Origin: Pseudoalteromonas sp. UG3-2
Lineage (GTDB): Bacteria > Pseudomonadota > Gammaproteobacteria > Enterobacterales > Alteromonadaceae
Reading direction: 5' to 3'
NCBI RefSeq assembly: GCF_037120705.1
Contig: NZ_JAWLJU010000002.1
Location: 2,420,001 to 2,484,000, forward strand
Length of the DNA stretch: 64,000 bases
The notes beneath the pieces are model-generated. The model was not told where the DNA came from, did no database searches, and saw only the letters and a list, made by a program, of their open reading frames with translations. Below, one piece after another: positions 34,842-44,089 of this stretch. The translations under genes were made by a program, and so were the position numbers. The first letter of the stretch is position 1, and every line of letters starts with the position of its first letter.

Positions 34842-36353
34842 TTAAGCCGTTTTTTCAGTAAGCGGCTTTTCAGCTTGGCCTTCCCACACTTTTGCCTTAA
34901 AGCTAATTAAGACTAAGAAGATACCGATACCGATAGAGAATAACGCGATTTGTAGGTACAGGTTAGGTAGGTCTTCCACACGATTTGGATCAAACTCACC
35001 TGCCAACAGACCAGAAAGTAAGTTACCAATCGAGTAGGTCAATACGAATACACCCATCATTTGTCCGGCAAAACGTTTTGGCGACAACTTACTCACCGCA
35101 CTCAGTGCTACAGGGCTCAAGCAAAGCTCACCCACCGTGTGTAAGAAGTAGGTCGTAATTAACCACATAGGCGCAACTTTCAAGCCTTGTGCAGCATACT
35201 GTGAGGCAAAGAACATCACGATAAAACCACTCGCCATAATGATCAAACCAATTGCGCACTTAACGCTATAAGTTGGTGTGATCATGCGCTTGGCTAAGTT
35301 AACCCATAGTGCGGCAAAGAAAGGCGACAGAATAATGATGAAAAAAGCATTGGTTGACTGGAACCAAGCAGTAGGAATGGTAAAGCTGCCGATCAGTCTG
35401 TCGGTGTAATCACGTGCGAACAAGTTCAATGATGAACCGGCTTGTTCAAACCCTGACCAAAAACAGGTTGAAGCCACACAGACCAAAAACAACGCCCACA
35501 TGCGCTTTTTCTCACCTTCGTCAAGGTTACCAGCAAAGTAGATATAGCCATAATAAAGGAAGAAGGTAATAGCAAAAGCCACAGCCACATATTTTGCTAA
35601 CACCACTGGGTTAATCACCAGTACGCCAAGGTAAGCCGAAACCGTGATGGCGCCTGTTACAGCAACGACCGCGGCAATGACTCCCCAAGCCTGGGTATTT
35701 TTACGACCCACTAGAGGGTTGCTTGGCTTATCACCAACGTTGGTGATGTGTCTTTCGGTCATGCGGTAATTTACCAGGCCAATTGCCATACCGACAGCCG
35801 CAGCACCAAAGGCCCAGTGCCAACCGACGTTTTCCATAAAGTAGCCACATACCATGTAGCCGATAACTGAACCGAGGTTAATACCCATGTAGTAAATGGC
35901 ATAGCCACTGTCACGGCGATTATCTTCGTCTTGATATAATTGCCCGACCATGGCGCTGATGTTGGGTTTGAGTAGTCCCGTACCGGTGGCGACTAAAATG
36001 AGGCCAATGAAGAAAGAGGCCTCAGTGGGGATGGCTAACACTATGTGGCCACACATAATGATAATACCGCCATACCATACGGCGCGTTGACCACCGAGTA
36101 ATCTATCTGCAATCCAACCACCTGGGAGGCCTAAAAAGTATACTGAACCGGTATATAAGCCATAAATGGCGGCTGCAGAGGCAACTGTAAAGCCAAGCCC
36201 TTGCTCTTGTAAGCTGGCGGTCATAAAAAGTACTAACATGGCGCGCATGCCGTAGTAGCTCATGCGCTCCCACATTTCAGTGAGGAACAGAGTTTGCAGG
36301 CCTTTTGGATGGCCAAAAAAGCCGGTATCACTCTTGGTGTCCTGAGATGACAT
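34842..36353 (-). CDS. POT-family proton-coupled peptide transporter
   Basis: 503 residues with 12-14 predicted transmembrane helices. The POT signature EMWERMSYYGMRAML (proton-coupling ExxERxxYY, Glu residues at about 26-30) is close to the N-terminus, with the second family motif GLYTGSVYFLGLPGGWIADRLLG and FMGINLG-type segment YYMGINLGSVIGY. It imports di- and tripeptides. The gene ends with a canonical terminator and stands alone upstream of yigB on the same strand. Whether it corresponds to DtpA, B or D cannot be decided. Confidence 0.94.
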   Translation of the reverse strand: MSSQDTKSDTGFFGHPKGLQTLFLTEMWERMSYYGMRAMLVLFMTASLQEQGLGFTVASAAAIYGLYTGSVYFLGLPGGWIADRLLGGQRAVWYGGIIIMCGHIVLAIPTEASFFIGLILVATGTGLLKPNISAMVGQLYQDEDNRRDSGYAIYYMGINLGSVIGYMVCGYFMENVGWHWAFGAAAVGMAIGLVNYRMTERHITNVGDKPSNPLVGRKNTQAWGVIAAVVAVTGAITVSAYLGVLVINPVVLAKYVAVAFAITFFLYYGYIYFAGNLDEGEKKRMWALFLVCVASTCFWSGFEQAGSSLNLFARDYTDRLIGSFTIPTAWFQSTNAFFIIILSPFFAALWVNLAKRMITPTYSVKCAIGLIIMASGFIVMFFASQYAAQGLKVAPMWLITTYFLHTVGELCLSPVALSAVSKLSPKRFAGQMMGVFVLTYSIGNLLSGLLAGEFDPNRVEDLPNLYLQIALFSIGIGIFLVLISFKAKVWEGQAEKPLTEKTA

Positions 36354-36437
36354 AATTCACTTCCGTTCTTATGGTTGTTTGGAGGCCATTATTAGTACGT
36401 GATTAGCGCTGTGAATGCAACCTCATGGGCTAAATCG

Positions 36438-37139
36438 TCACAACAGGATTTCCAGAGAATGTATATTATCTATTTCAAGGTGAGCAAGGCCCTTATACTG
36501 GTACGAAGTAAACTGATTGCGTAACCAAACACTGTTACAGCCGGCTCGGTGTGCTCCCTGAACGTCGGTGTCTAAGCTATCTCCAACGTGCAATAAGGTG
36601 CTTGGTGACAGGTTAAAATGGTTACACGCCCGCTGATATAGCTCCGGATGAGGTTTGGCGCGACCATCAATGCCAGCTCTTAATACCAAGTCAAAGCTGT
36701 CTTTGAGGTTAAACTTTTCCACTTCAACATTGCCATTGGTGATGGCAATAATGGGGTATTTATTGCGTAATTGCGCCAGTAAATTAATCACAGTATCTGA
36801 GACAGTGATATTGCTTCGGGCATCAGCAAATGCTTGGTAGGCGGATTGAGCCGCTTGTTGCTGCTCGGTTTCAGAATAGCCTAGCTTAGCAAAGCCATAC
36901 TGCAGTGCCGCTTGGCGCCACAGGGTAACGTCTTCCGCTAAGCGAGGTTGTTGCTGTAGTGCCTGCTTGCGGCAATGGTGCCAAAAATCAGGGCCTTGTT
37001 GCTGCCACGCGGCTATTTTATTGAGGTGAGTATCCATTGCTTGCACCGCAGCCCTAATAATGGGGCGGTTATCGTAGAGGGTGTCGTCTAAGTCAAAACT
37101 AATGGCTGAAATCGCTGGGATGGCTTTATTAAAACGCAT
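36438..37139 (-). CDS. yigB: HAD phosphatase, YigB type
   Basis: 233 residues, HAD superfamily with a C1 cap. The nucleophile motif is SFDLDDTLYDN (Asp at about 16). Motif II is IAITNGN, and motif III/IV is RAKPHPELY and LHVGDSLDTDVQGA. YigB dephosphorylates the riboflavin intermediate 5-amino-6-(5-phosphoribitylamino)uracil in E. coli and also FMN. Downstream of xerC with a 5-bp gap, in the conserved dapF-DUF484-xerC-yigB order, which supports the name. Confidence 0.93.
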   Translation of the reverse strand: MRFNKAIPAISAISFDLDDTLYDNRPIIRAAVQAMDTHLNKIAAWQQQGPDFWHHCRKQALQQQPRLAEDVTLWRQAALQYGFAKLGYSETEQQQAAQSAYQAFADARSNITVSDTVINLLAQLRNKYPIIAITNGNVEVEKFNLKDSFDLVLRAGIDGRAKPHPELYQRACNHFNLSPSTLLHVGDSLDTDVQGAHRAGCNSVWLRNQFTSYQYKGLAHLEIDNIHSLEILL

Positions 37140-37144
37140 AACGG

Positions 37145-38065
37145 TTAGTCTTTTTGTTTTTTGGCTCGAGGGTGGGCATTATCGTACACCTTAGCAAGGT
37201 GCTGAAAGTCGACATGAGTATACACTTGAGTCGCCGACAAGCTGGTGTGGCCAAGCATTTCTTGTACTGCCCTGAGATCGCCACTGGACTCCAGCATATG
37301 GCTGGCAAAAGAGTGGCGCAACTTATGCGGGTGAATGGGGGTGCTTACGCCTTGCTTTAAGCCCCATTCTTTCATGCGCTCTCTGACATGTCTGGCGCTA
37401 ATGCGCCGTTTTAATTTGCTGACGAAAAGCGCCGGCTCTTCAGCATTGGCAAACTGTTCGCGTAACTTGAGCCAAGCCGCTAGGGCCGTTAAGGCTTTGC
37501 CTCCCACGGGCACTACTCGCTCTTTGTTGCCCTTACCAAGGACGCGGATCTCGCCTTCTCGGACATCATAAATATTGGCATTAACCAGTTCACTTAAACG
37601 CAAGCCGCTGGAGTACATTAGTTCCATCATGGCTTTGTCGCGAATAGCTAAAGGGTCGTCAGCAGGGATCTCCAGCAGTTGCGCCATTTGGTCAACATCG
37701 AGGTTTTTTGGCAGCGGACGTTGAAACTTAGGGCCTTTTATCTGCTCTGCTGGGTTGCTGACGGTGTGTTGTGAGGCCGATTTTAGCTTTAAAAATTTAT
37801 AAAAGCTGCGCACACAGCTGAGTTTTAAGTTAATGGTGCGGGGGCTGTAATTTTTCCCTCTTAGCCACATACTGTAACGGCGAATTTGCTCACTGCTCAC
37901 CGCTAGCCAAGACGAAGCCTGCTGACTGAAAAATTCCGCCGCTTGAATGAGCTGCGTCTGGTATTGTGTGATGGTATGTTGAGAGTAACCCCGTTCATGG
38001 CGCAAATAGGCCATAAACTCAGTTATTGCTGATGTCCAAGATGCATCAACCGTTGCGGTGGTCAT
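37145..38065 (-). CDS. xerC: Tyrosine recombinase XerC
   Basis: 306 residues. An N-terminal SAM-like core-binding domain (about 10-100) precedes the catalytic domain with all active-site residues: Arg 156 (SSGLRLSE), Lys 178 (LGKGNKER), His 247 and Arg 250 (HKLRH), His 273 (LGHTSL) and Tyr 282 (QVYTH). It resolves chromosome dimers at dif with XerD. Its ATG overlaps the stop of the DUF484 gene by 4 bp. Operon context (dapF upstream, yigB downstream) identifies it as XerC rather than XerD. Confidence 0.97.
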   Translation of the reverse strand: MTTATVDASWTSAITEFMAYLRHERGYSQHTITQYQTQLIQAAEFFSQQASSWLAVSSEQIRRYSMWLRGKNYSPRTINLKLSCVRSFYKFLKLKSASQHTVSNPAEQIKGPKFQRPLPKNLDVDQMAQLLEIPADDPLAIRDKAMMELMYSSGLRLSELVNANIYDVREGEIRVLGKGNKERVVPVGGKALTALAAWLKLREQFANAEEPALFVSKLKRRISARHVRERMKEWGLKQGVSTPIHPHKLRHSFASHMLESSGDLRAVQEMLGHTSLSATQVYTHVDFQHLAKVYDNAHPRAKKQKD

Positions 38066-38688
38066 GCTAGCTCTGCAAGTTTTAAAGTCAGGGTTTGAAT
38101 AAAGGCATCGATGAGCATGTTGTCGTGCTGTGGTGAAAAATGCTCAGCGCTGTTACTGGCAAATGCCAGAATATACTCGCCTTTGGTTGCTGCATTGACG
38201 CGATATAAGGCCACAGAGCCCACTTCAGCATCACTAAAAAGCAAGCCTGCTAATGCTGGGCTTAAGCGGCCTAAATAGTGATCATGGTGTGCCAATTTCG
38301 CTTTGATTAAGTCGTCGAGCTCATCACTAACGGGCAGCAGCTGACATGCTTGAATATCAGGGTGAGTGGCAAAGCGCTCTGCTAAAGTGTGATTGATATC
38401 ACTCAATGCTTGGCACTGCATAATCGCCAGCTGACATTGACTCAATTGTTTAAACACCAGCTCGTTGGACTTTGCGTATTGCACCATGTCCTGCACTTGT
38501 TGCTTTAAATTATCGAGCTCGTCTCTGAGCATGCGCTGCTGATGCAAGGCTAAATTCGGTAAGCCCTGCTGTTGTTGCTGCAACTGCAAATCAACCAACA
38601 AGTAGGGGTGGCGTAATAAAAAGTCTGGATGATGGCGCAAGTAATCAACCACTTGCTGCTCTTGCAAAGGGGGTTGCTGTTTCGTCAT
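38062..38688 (-). CDS. DUF484 family protein
   Basis: 208 residues. The family opening [24 protein letters not shown] is followed by a Gln-rich coiled-coil stretch (about 30-70) and a GAF-like C-terminal domain. The function is unknown, but the gene is nearly always found between dapF and xerC. It overlaps both neighbours by 4 bp, so translation is coupled along the operon. Confidence 0.93.
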   Translation of the reverse strand: MTKQQPPLQEQQVVDYLRHHPDFLLRHPYLLVDLQLQQQQQGLPNLALHQQRMLRDELDNLKQQVQDMVQYAKSNELVFKQLSQCQLAIMQCQALSDINHTLAERFATHPDIQACQLLPVSDELDDLIKAKLAHHDHYLGRLSPALAGLLFSDAEVGSVALYRVNAATKGEYILAFASNSAEHFSPQHDNMLIDAFIQTLTLKLAELA

Positions 38689-39515
38689 ATTGCTATTTGC
38701 CCATCAAAAACATGCTCTGCGGGTCCGGTCATTTTAACGACCTGCCCATGCCCTGACCAACGTACTTGCAAGCTACCTCCCGGAAGGTCAACACGCACGG
38801 TTTCGTCGAGTTTGCCTTGTTCAATTCCAGCAACCACCGCGGCACAAGCACCGCTGCCACAGGCTAAGGTTTCTCCGGCACCACGCTCCCATACTCGCAA
38901 TTTAATGTATTCACGAGAGACAATTTCCATAAAGCCAATGTTGGCTTGTTGCGGAAAACGCTCATGATGTTCAAGTAGTGGGCCTAAGGTGGTGATGTCG
39001 GCCGTCTCGAGGCTGTCTACCATCACCACGCCATGGGGATTGCCCATAGAGACGGCACTGCAAAAGACGGTATGCTCCTGCGCTCTTATAATATAGGTAC
39101 TTTCTTGTTTGTTGGCACGAAACGGGATGGCACTCGGGGTAAAATTGGGCTTGCCCATGTTGACCGTTACTTGGCCATCTTTTTCCGTGTAAAGGGTGAT
39201 ATTTCCGCCTTTGGTCGAGACCGTAACCTTGTGCTTATTGGTCAAGCCTTTCATTCTAACGAAACGAGCAAAACACCGTGCGCCATTGCCGCATTGTTCC
39301 ACTTCGTTACCATCGGCATTAAAAATGCGGTAATGAAAGTCTAAATCTGGAGAATAAGGAGCCTCAACCATTAACAGTTGATCAAAGCCGATACCAAAAT
39401 GACGATTGGCAAGCTTTTTTATTTGATCTCGTGACAAAAACACATTCTGGGTGACATTGTCGATCACCATAAAATCGTTGCCTAGACCATGCATTTTTGA
39501 AAAGTTTATAAACAT
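38685..39515 (-). CDS. dapF: Diaminopimelate epimerase
   Basis: 276 residues, the usual length. It converts LL- to meso-diaminopimelate for lysine and peptidoglycan. The two active-site cysteines are in [14 protein letters not shown] (first CGNGAR motif, about 72-77) and [12 protein letters not shown] (about 216-221). The N-terminal [15 protein letters not shown] is characteristic. It follows lysA by about 120 bp and overlaps the DUF484 gene by 4 bp. Confidence 0.98.
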   Translation of the reverse strand: MFINFSKMHGLGNDFMVIDNVTQNVFLSRDQIKKLANRHFGIGFDQLLMVEAPYSPDLDFHYRIFNADGNEVEQCGNGARCFARFVRMKGLTNKHKVTVSTKGGNITLYTEKDGQVTVNMGKPNFTPSAIPFRANKQESTYIIRAQEHTVFCSAVSMGNPHGVVMVDSLETADITTLGPLLEHHERFPQQANIGFMEIVSREYIKLRVWERGAGETLACGSGACAAVVAGIEQGKLDETVRVDLPGGSLQVRWSGHGQVVKMTGPAEHVFDGQIAI

Positions 39516-39633
39516 AAAGTGGAATCTTCTGGGGCTATTAACCCTGAGCCTCGCTTAACTATTACTTTGCCATGGATGAGGTGATTAGGAAAGCTGAGTA
39601 CAGCATTGCTATTGACTCATCCACACTACGGAC

Positions 39634-40890
39634 TTAAGACTGCGGCGGTAATTGCTCATATTGCCACAGTGATTCGAGTGGTTCACGCTGACGTATTACA
39701 TAGTGTTGCTCGCCATCCACCATGATTTCAGCACAACGGGGCCGCGAATTATAGTTAGAGCTCATGGTAAAGCCATAGGCACCGGCACTGCGCTGAGCGA
39801 GCAAATCACCAGGGGCAATTTTCAGCATTCTATCTTTACCGAGAAAGTCTCCAGTTTCGCAGACCGGGCCGACCACGTCATAGTTAGCCGCGGCGACATC
39901 ATCTCGCGGTGTTACGGCAATGATATTTTGCCAGGCCTGGTATAATGAAGGTCGTAGCATGTCATTCATGCCAGCATCCACTATGGCAAAGTGTTTATGT
40001 TCGGTGGGTTTTATAAACTCAACCTTGGTGACTAAAATGCCGGCGTTGGCTGCAATGGCGCGGCCAGGCTCAAAAATCAGTTGTAGCTTAGGAAAGCGCG
40101 CTAACTTTGCTTTAATTTCAGCGGCGTAGGCGCTAGGGTGGGGTGGCTTTTCACTGTCATAGGGAACCCCTAAACCACCACCAATATCTAGGTGTTTAAG
40201 GGTAATGCCAGCCTTTTCGAGCTCATCAATGAGTGCCAACACCTTATCTAAAGCAGCTAAAAATGGAGTTACTTCAACCAATTGTGAGCCGATGTGGAAA
40301 TCGATCCCAACCACTTCTAACCCAGGGAGAGCGTAGGCCAGCTGATAGACATCCAACGCCGCTTTAATATCAATGCCAAACTTATTTTCTTTTAAGCCCG
40401 TGGAAATATAAGGGTGGGTTTTGGCGTCAATATCTGGGTTTACCCGTACCGAAATAGGCGCTGTGGTTGCCATGCTTGTGGCAACTTCGCTGATGCGATG
40501 CAGCTCCGCAACTGACTCAACATTGAAGCACTTAATACCTTGCTCTAGCGCGTATGCGATCTCGTCGGCGGTTTTTGCAACCCCAGAAAAGACCACTTTG
40601 TTGGCATCGCCACCGGCTTGTAATACTCGCGCCAACTCACCTTTTGATACGATATCAAAGCCGGAACCTAGCTTTGCTAAGGTATGCAGCACGGCAATAT
40701 TGGAATTGGCTTTAACGGCGTAGCACACTAAGTGAGGGTGACCTTTGGCGGCGTCAGTAAAGGCATGATAGTGTCGCTCAAAGGTTTTTTTGGAGTAGAC
40801 ATAACAAGGTGTACCATATTGCTGGGCAATGTCACGAACCGCGACTTGCTCGGCAAATAGCTCACCCTCTTGGTAGTTAAAGTAGTCCAT
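39634..40890 (-). CDS. lysA: Diaminopimelate decarboxylase
   Basis: 418 residues from ATG 40890. The reading frame stays open to 41001, but that would overlap the lptM frame throughout, and the family starts at MDYFNY. The fold-type III PLP lysine is in CYAVKANSN (about residue 60). Other motifs are HIGSQ, the glycine-rich DIGGGLGVPY and, near the C-terminus, VGPVCETGDFLGKDR with the partner-subunit Cys. It decarboxylates meso-diaminopimelate to lysine. Its start overlaps the lptM stop by 14 bp. Confidence 0.96.
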   Translation of the reverse strand: MDYFNYQEGELFAEQVAVRDIAQQYGTPCYVYSKKTFERHYHAFTDAAKGHPHLVCYAVKANSNIAVLHTLAKLGSGFDIVSKGELARVLQAGGDANKVVFSGVAKTADEIAYALEQGIKCFNVESVAELHRISEVATSMATTAPISVRVNPDIDAKTHPYISTGLKENKFGIDIKAALDVYQLAYALPGLEVVGIDFHIGSQLVEVTPFLAALDKVLALIDELEKAGITLKHLDIGGGLGVPYDSEKPPHPSAYAAEIKAKLARFPKLQLIFEPGRAIAANAGILVTKVEFIKPTEHKHFAIVDAGMNDMLRPSLYQAWQNIIAVTPRDDVAAANYDVVGPVCETGDFLGKDRMLKIAPGDLLAQRSAGAYGFTMSSNYNSRPRCAEIMVDGEQHYVIRQREPLESLWQYEQLPPQS

Positions 40891-41083
40891 CTTCGCCCTC
40901 CGATTGTTTAGCCGTGGCTTCACGCTTGGGCTTGGTACTCGACTGCGGCTGATTTTTTTGCTGCTGCGCTTCGGGTAGGTAGAGCGGACCGCTTTGACCA
41001 CAGCCAGATAATCCGATTAAAGTAACAAAAACAAGTGCAAATACGCTAAAGTTGTAAGGTGTCGCTTTCATTAGATAATTCAT
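40877..41083 (-). CDS. lptM: LptM-like (YifL) small lipoprotein
   Basis: 68 residues. The lipobox LSGC (Cys about 28) is followed by GQSGPLYLP, the hallmark of LptM, which helps the LptD-LptE lipopolysaccharide translocon to mature. The remainder is a disordered, Gln/Lys-rich tail. The position upstream of lysA and divergent from cyaY is the conserved one. Start ATG 41083 has AAGG upstream; ATG 41071 is possible. Confidence 0.88.
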   Translation of the reverse strand: MNYLMKATPYNFSVFALVFVTLIGLSGCGQSGPLYLPEAQQQKNQPQSSTKPKREATAKQSEGEDGLL

Positions 41084-41227
41084 GTTAGTGCCTTTATAAT
41101 CGCAGAGTAACAGAATTGATAAAAAAAGCAGCTTTTCGCTGGCGAAATTTCACCTTCATGGTATTGCATTCGTATTGTGATGCAATACAGTGAAAAGCCT
41201 TCTCGCAAAGGGTAAGAGGAAACCATC

Positions 41228-41548
41228 ATGACAGACAGTGAATACCATGCGTTAGCCGATGCGCTGATGTTGACAATTGAAGAACAAATTGATGATTGTG
41301 GCGCCGATTTAGACTATGAATCTGCAGCGGGCATTCTAGAGATTATTTTCCCTGACAAGAGCAAGATTGTTATCAACAAGCAAGCACCATTACATCAAGT
41401 ATGGGTTGCCACTAAGTTTAACGGTCACCACTTTGAACTCCGTGGTGAGCAGTGGATCGACAATCGCTCAGGTGCAGAGTTTTGGCAGTTTATGAGCGAT
41501 GCTGCAACGAAACAAGCCAATGTTGCCATAGAGTGGCAGCACGATTAA
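41228..41548 (+). CDS. cyaY: CyaY, bacterial frataxin
   Basis: 106 residues, a complete frataxin homologue. It binds Fe(II) and regulates Fe-S assembly by IscS/IscU. The acidic first helix ([14 protein letters not shown]) supplies the iron surface. The beta-sheet core has [28 protein letters not shown], and Trp/Gly residues of the signature are present. It is divergent from lptM. The stop overlaps the ATG of the esterase gene as TAATG. Confidence 0.97.
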   Translation: MTDSEYHALADALMLTIEEQIDDCGADLDYESAAGILEIIFPDKSKIVINKQAPLHQVWVATKFNGHHFELRGEQWIDNRSGAEFWQFMSDAATKQANVAIEWQHD

Positions 41549-42204
41549 TGCTTGAGTTTGTAGAATACCCAGCAAAGGGGCAACATCAAGCGAGTGTGAT
41601 CTGGCTGCATGGCCTGGGCGATTCGGGTAATGGCTTTTTGCCAATTGCCCCAGAGTTGCAACTGCCTGACGAGCTTGGAGTAAGCTTTATTTTTCCTCAC
41701 GCTCCAGAGCAACCGGTCACCATTAATGGCGGCATGGTGATGCGCTCTTGGTATGATATTAAATCGTTTGATCTAGATAAAAGAGCCGACGAGCAAGGTG
41801 TGAGAGACTCGGCAGCGCAAGTTGAAGCTCTGGTGCAAGCTGAACTCGACCGCGGTATTGCGCCGCAGCGCATTGTACTGGCAGGGTTCTCACAAGGTGG
41901 CGTGATTGCATTACACCTCGCACCTCGACTGCCAGTGAAAGTGGCTGGGGTGATGGCATTATCAACGTATATGTGTGCGCCCGACAAGTTAGCCACTGAG
42001 GCTGAGCAGCAAGATCTGAATATTTTTATGGCTCATGGCAGCGCCGATCCCGTGGTGCCCATCGCGGCAGGCCAACAGGCATATCAGGTGTTACAGCAAC
42101 AAGGCTATCAGGTCAGCTGGCAGGATTATCCAATGGAACACCAAGTGTGCTTGGATGAGATAAAAGCGATCCGCGCTTGGTTAATTGCGACCTTGAGTGA
42201 ATAA
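41548..42204 (+). CDS. Phospholipase/carboxylesterase (alpha/beta-hydrolase)
   Basis: 218 residues from ATG 41548, coupled by TAATG to cyaY; a more upstream start would lie inside cyaY. This is the acyl-protein-thioesterase-like carboxylesterase family. The N-terminal VIWLHGLGDSGNGF holds the oxyanion loop. The nucleophile is Ser in AGFSQGGV (about 111-118), with Asp in HGSADPVVP and His in MEHQVC. Cytoplasmic. Its pairing with cyaY is positional and need not be functional. Confidence 0.93.
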   Translation: MLEFVEYPAKGQHQASVIWLHGLGDSGNGFLPIAPELQLPDELGVSFIFPHAPEQPVTINGGMVMRSWYDIKSFDLDKRADEQGVRDSAAQVEALVQAELDRGIAPQRIVLAGFSQGGVIALHLAPRLPVKVAGVMALSTYMCAPDKLATEAEQQDLNIFMAHGSADPVVPIAAGQQAYQVLQQQGYQVSWQDYPMEHQVCLDEIKAIRAWLIATLSE

Positions 42205-42233
42205 TTACCAGTGACAGACACAGGAGCGAAGCA

Positions 42234-43070
42234 ATGTCACAAAAAATTGTCATAAAAACATCGGTAAGCAAAACCCCGCCAGAGACCACCTCGGTTACTT
42301 ACCAATGGCATTGGAAACGTATTTTTATGGCAACGGCTGTGTTCACTGGTATTGCCAGCGCCGGTGTCTATGGGGTGGTAAACAGTGTTAATGCTGACGA
42401 AGCCAATGCCATCGTTGCTAGCAATAATGAGGTTACCGTGACCCCGGCCCCAGCGATGGCTATAAACGATGAAGCCAATACGCCAGATTTAGCTTCACCA
42501 TCGGGTAATGACAACCAAATGGTTATGGCTGCAACGGCGTCTCTTGACCAAAGTGCCAGCACAGAAAATACTTTGACAGAAACAGAAACAGAAACAGAAA
42601 CAGAAACAGAAACAGAAACAGAAACAGAAACAGAAACAGAAACAGAAACAGAAGCAGAAACAGAAGCAGCGGGCAATAGATTTGATAATGAAGCGCAAGT
42701 AGCCAGTGTTGCGCTCGGTGCTAAAATTGATACTCAGTACATTAGCCGCGCGGTGCTCACTACGGCGGTGAGTCAGCGTGAGCCAGAAAATGTACTTAAA
42801 GATATTGTTGCCAGCAATGATTTCAGTGACAAGTTGATGTTTTTTACCGAGGTACGCAACCTTGATGGTCAAAGTATCTCACATTTATGGTTTCACCAAG
42901 ATCAACTGATGGCAGAAGTTGAGTTGGCCATTAGAGCCAATCGCTATCGCACCTATTCCAGCAAAAATATTATGCCTAGCCAAACCGGAGACTGGCGTGT
43001 TGAAGTGGTTACAGGCTCAGGCAAGTTATTGGCACAAAAAGTATTTCGTGTAGTGGATGGCACGCGTTAG
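42234..43070 (+). CDS. DUF2914 membrane protein with (Thr-Glu)n linker
   Basis: 278 residues. One transmembrane helix (about 29-52) follows a short cytoplasmic tail. A long disordered linker contains an uninterrupted Thr-Glu dipeptide run (about 115-145) coded by a hexanucleotide microsatellite. The C-terminal domain (about 180-275) is DUF2914, with LWFHQD and GDWRVEVV segments. The function is unknown; the topology suggests the domain is periplasmic. It lies between the esterase and hemC; the 80-bp gaps allow an operon, but no promoter evidence is decisive. Confidence 0.85.
   Translation: MSQKIVIKTSVSKTPPETTSVTYQWHWKRIFMATAVFTGIASAGVYGVVNSVNADEANAIVASNNEVTVTPAPAMAINDEANTPDLASPSGNDNQMVMAATASLDQSASTENTLTETETETETETETETETETETETETEAETEAAGNRFDNEAQVASVALGAKIDTQYISRAVLTTAVSQREPENVLKDIVASNDFSDKLMFFTEVRNLDGQSISHLWFHQDQLMAEVELAIRANRYRTYSSKNIMPSQTGDWRVEVVTGSGKLLAQKVFRVVDGTR
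42576..42653 (+). repeat. Hexanucleotide microsatellite (ACAGAA)13 coding for Thr-Glu
   Basis: Thirteen perfect ACAGAA units, then degenerate GCAGAA/ACAGAA units. The unit is a multiple of three, so copy changes alter linker length without a frameshift. Confidence 0.95.
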
Positions 43071-43150
43071 GTTTTCACCAGGTAAATGAATTTCAATTTT
43101 GCTCCAAAGAGCAAGCATCACTGTCACAGCAGTGAATAAGAAGGCAGAAC

Positions 43151-44089
43151 ATGACAGAACAACACAGTGTATTACGTATCGCAACAAGAAAGAGCGCATT
43201 GGCTTTATGGCAAGCGGAGTTTGTTAAGGCGGAGCTGGAAAAGCATCATGCCAATCTAACCGTTGAGTTAGTGCCAATGTCCACTAAGGGCGATAAAATC
43301 TTAGATACACCTTTGGCCAAGGTCGGAGGCAAAGGGCTCTTTGTTAAGGAACTGGAACAGGCGATGATGGATGGCCGTGCTGATATTGCTGTGCACTCAA
43401 TGAAAGACGTCCCGGTGGATTTCCCTGAGGGCTTGGAACTGCACACCATATGTCAGCGTGAAGATCCTCGCGATGCGTTTGTTTCTAACCGTTTCAGTAA
43501 CTTATCTGAGCTACCTGAGGGAGCTGTGGTTGGCACTTCGAGCTTGCGTCGACAATGCCAGATCCGCGCGGCACGACCTGATCTGATCATCAAAGACCTG
43601 CGTGGTAACGTCAATACCCGCCTGGCGAAATTGGATGCTGGTGAATACGATGCCATTATTCTGGCTGCGGCTGGATTAATCCGACTGGAAATGGCCGAAC
43701 GTATTGCCAGCTACATTGAAGCGTCTGAATCATTGCCAGCGAATGGTCAAGGCGCTGTTGGTATCGAGTGCCGCAGTGATGATGCCAAAACCAAAGCCCT
43801 TCTTGCCCCCTTAGAGCATTCAGAAACACGTATTAGAGTATTGGCCGAACGTGCCATGAACCGACGTTTAGAAGGGGGTTGCCAAGTCCCTATTGGTGCC
43901 TATGCTGAAATACAAGGTGAACAAATCCATTTGCGTGGTTTAGTGGGGGCGGTAGATGGCAGTGAGATCCTTCGTGCAGAACAAACCGCCAGCGTAAATG
44001 ATGCCGAGCAGCTGGGGGTTGAATTAGCGGAGTCGCTGCTGGCTCAAGGTGCGGATAAAATTCTCGCCGAAGTATATAAGGACGCTTAA
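43151..44089 (+). CDS. hemC: Porphobilinogen deaminase (hydroxymethylbilane synthase)
   Basis: 312 residues, standard length. It polymerises four porphobilinogens into hydroxymethylbilane. Visible motifs are [38 protein letters not shown] (with the catalytic Asp), [24 protein letters not shown], and the dipyrromethane-cofactor Cys in EGGCQVPIG (about 240-245). The hemDX start follows its stop directly, so the genes are translationally coupled in the hemC-hemDX-hemY order. Confidence 0.98.
   Translation: MTEQHSVLRIATRKSALALWQAEFVKAELEKHHANLTVELVPMSTKGDKILDTPLAKVGGKGLFVKELEQAMMDGRADIAVHSMKDVPVDFPEGLELHTICQREDPRDAFVSNRFSNLSELPEGAVVGTSSLRRQCQIRAARPDLIIKDLRGNVNTRLAKLDAGEYDAIILAAAGLIRLEMAERIASYIEASESLPANGQGAVGIECRSDDAKTKALLAPLEHSETRIRVLAERAMNRRLEGGCQVPIGAYAEIQGEQIHLRGLVGAVDGSEILRAEQTASVNDAEQLGVELAESLLAQGADKILAEVYKDA

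Noticed and set aside
40890..41001. N-terminal extension of lysA
   Set aside because: It would lie inside lptM and adds a tail absent from the family.
41452..41547. N-terminal extension of the esterase
   Set aside because: It overlaps cyaY in another frame; the TAATG start fits the family.
42368..42872. Minus-strand Cys-Phe and Ser-Val repeat frames
   Set aside because: Antisense readings of the Thr-Glu microsatellite in the DUF2914 gene.
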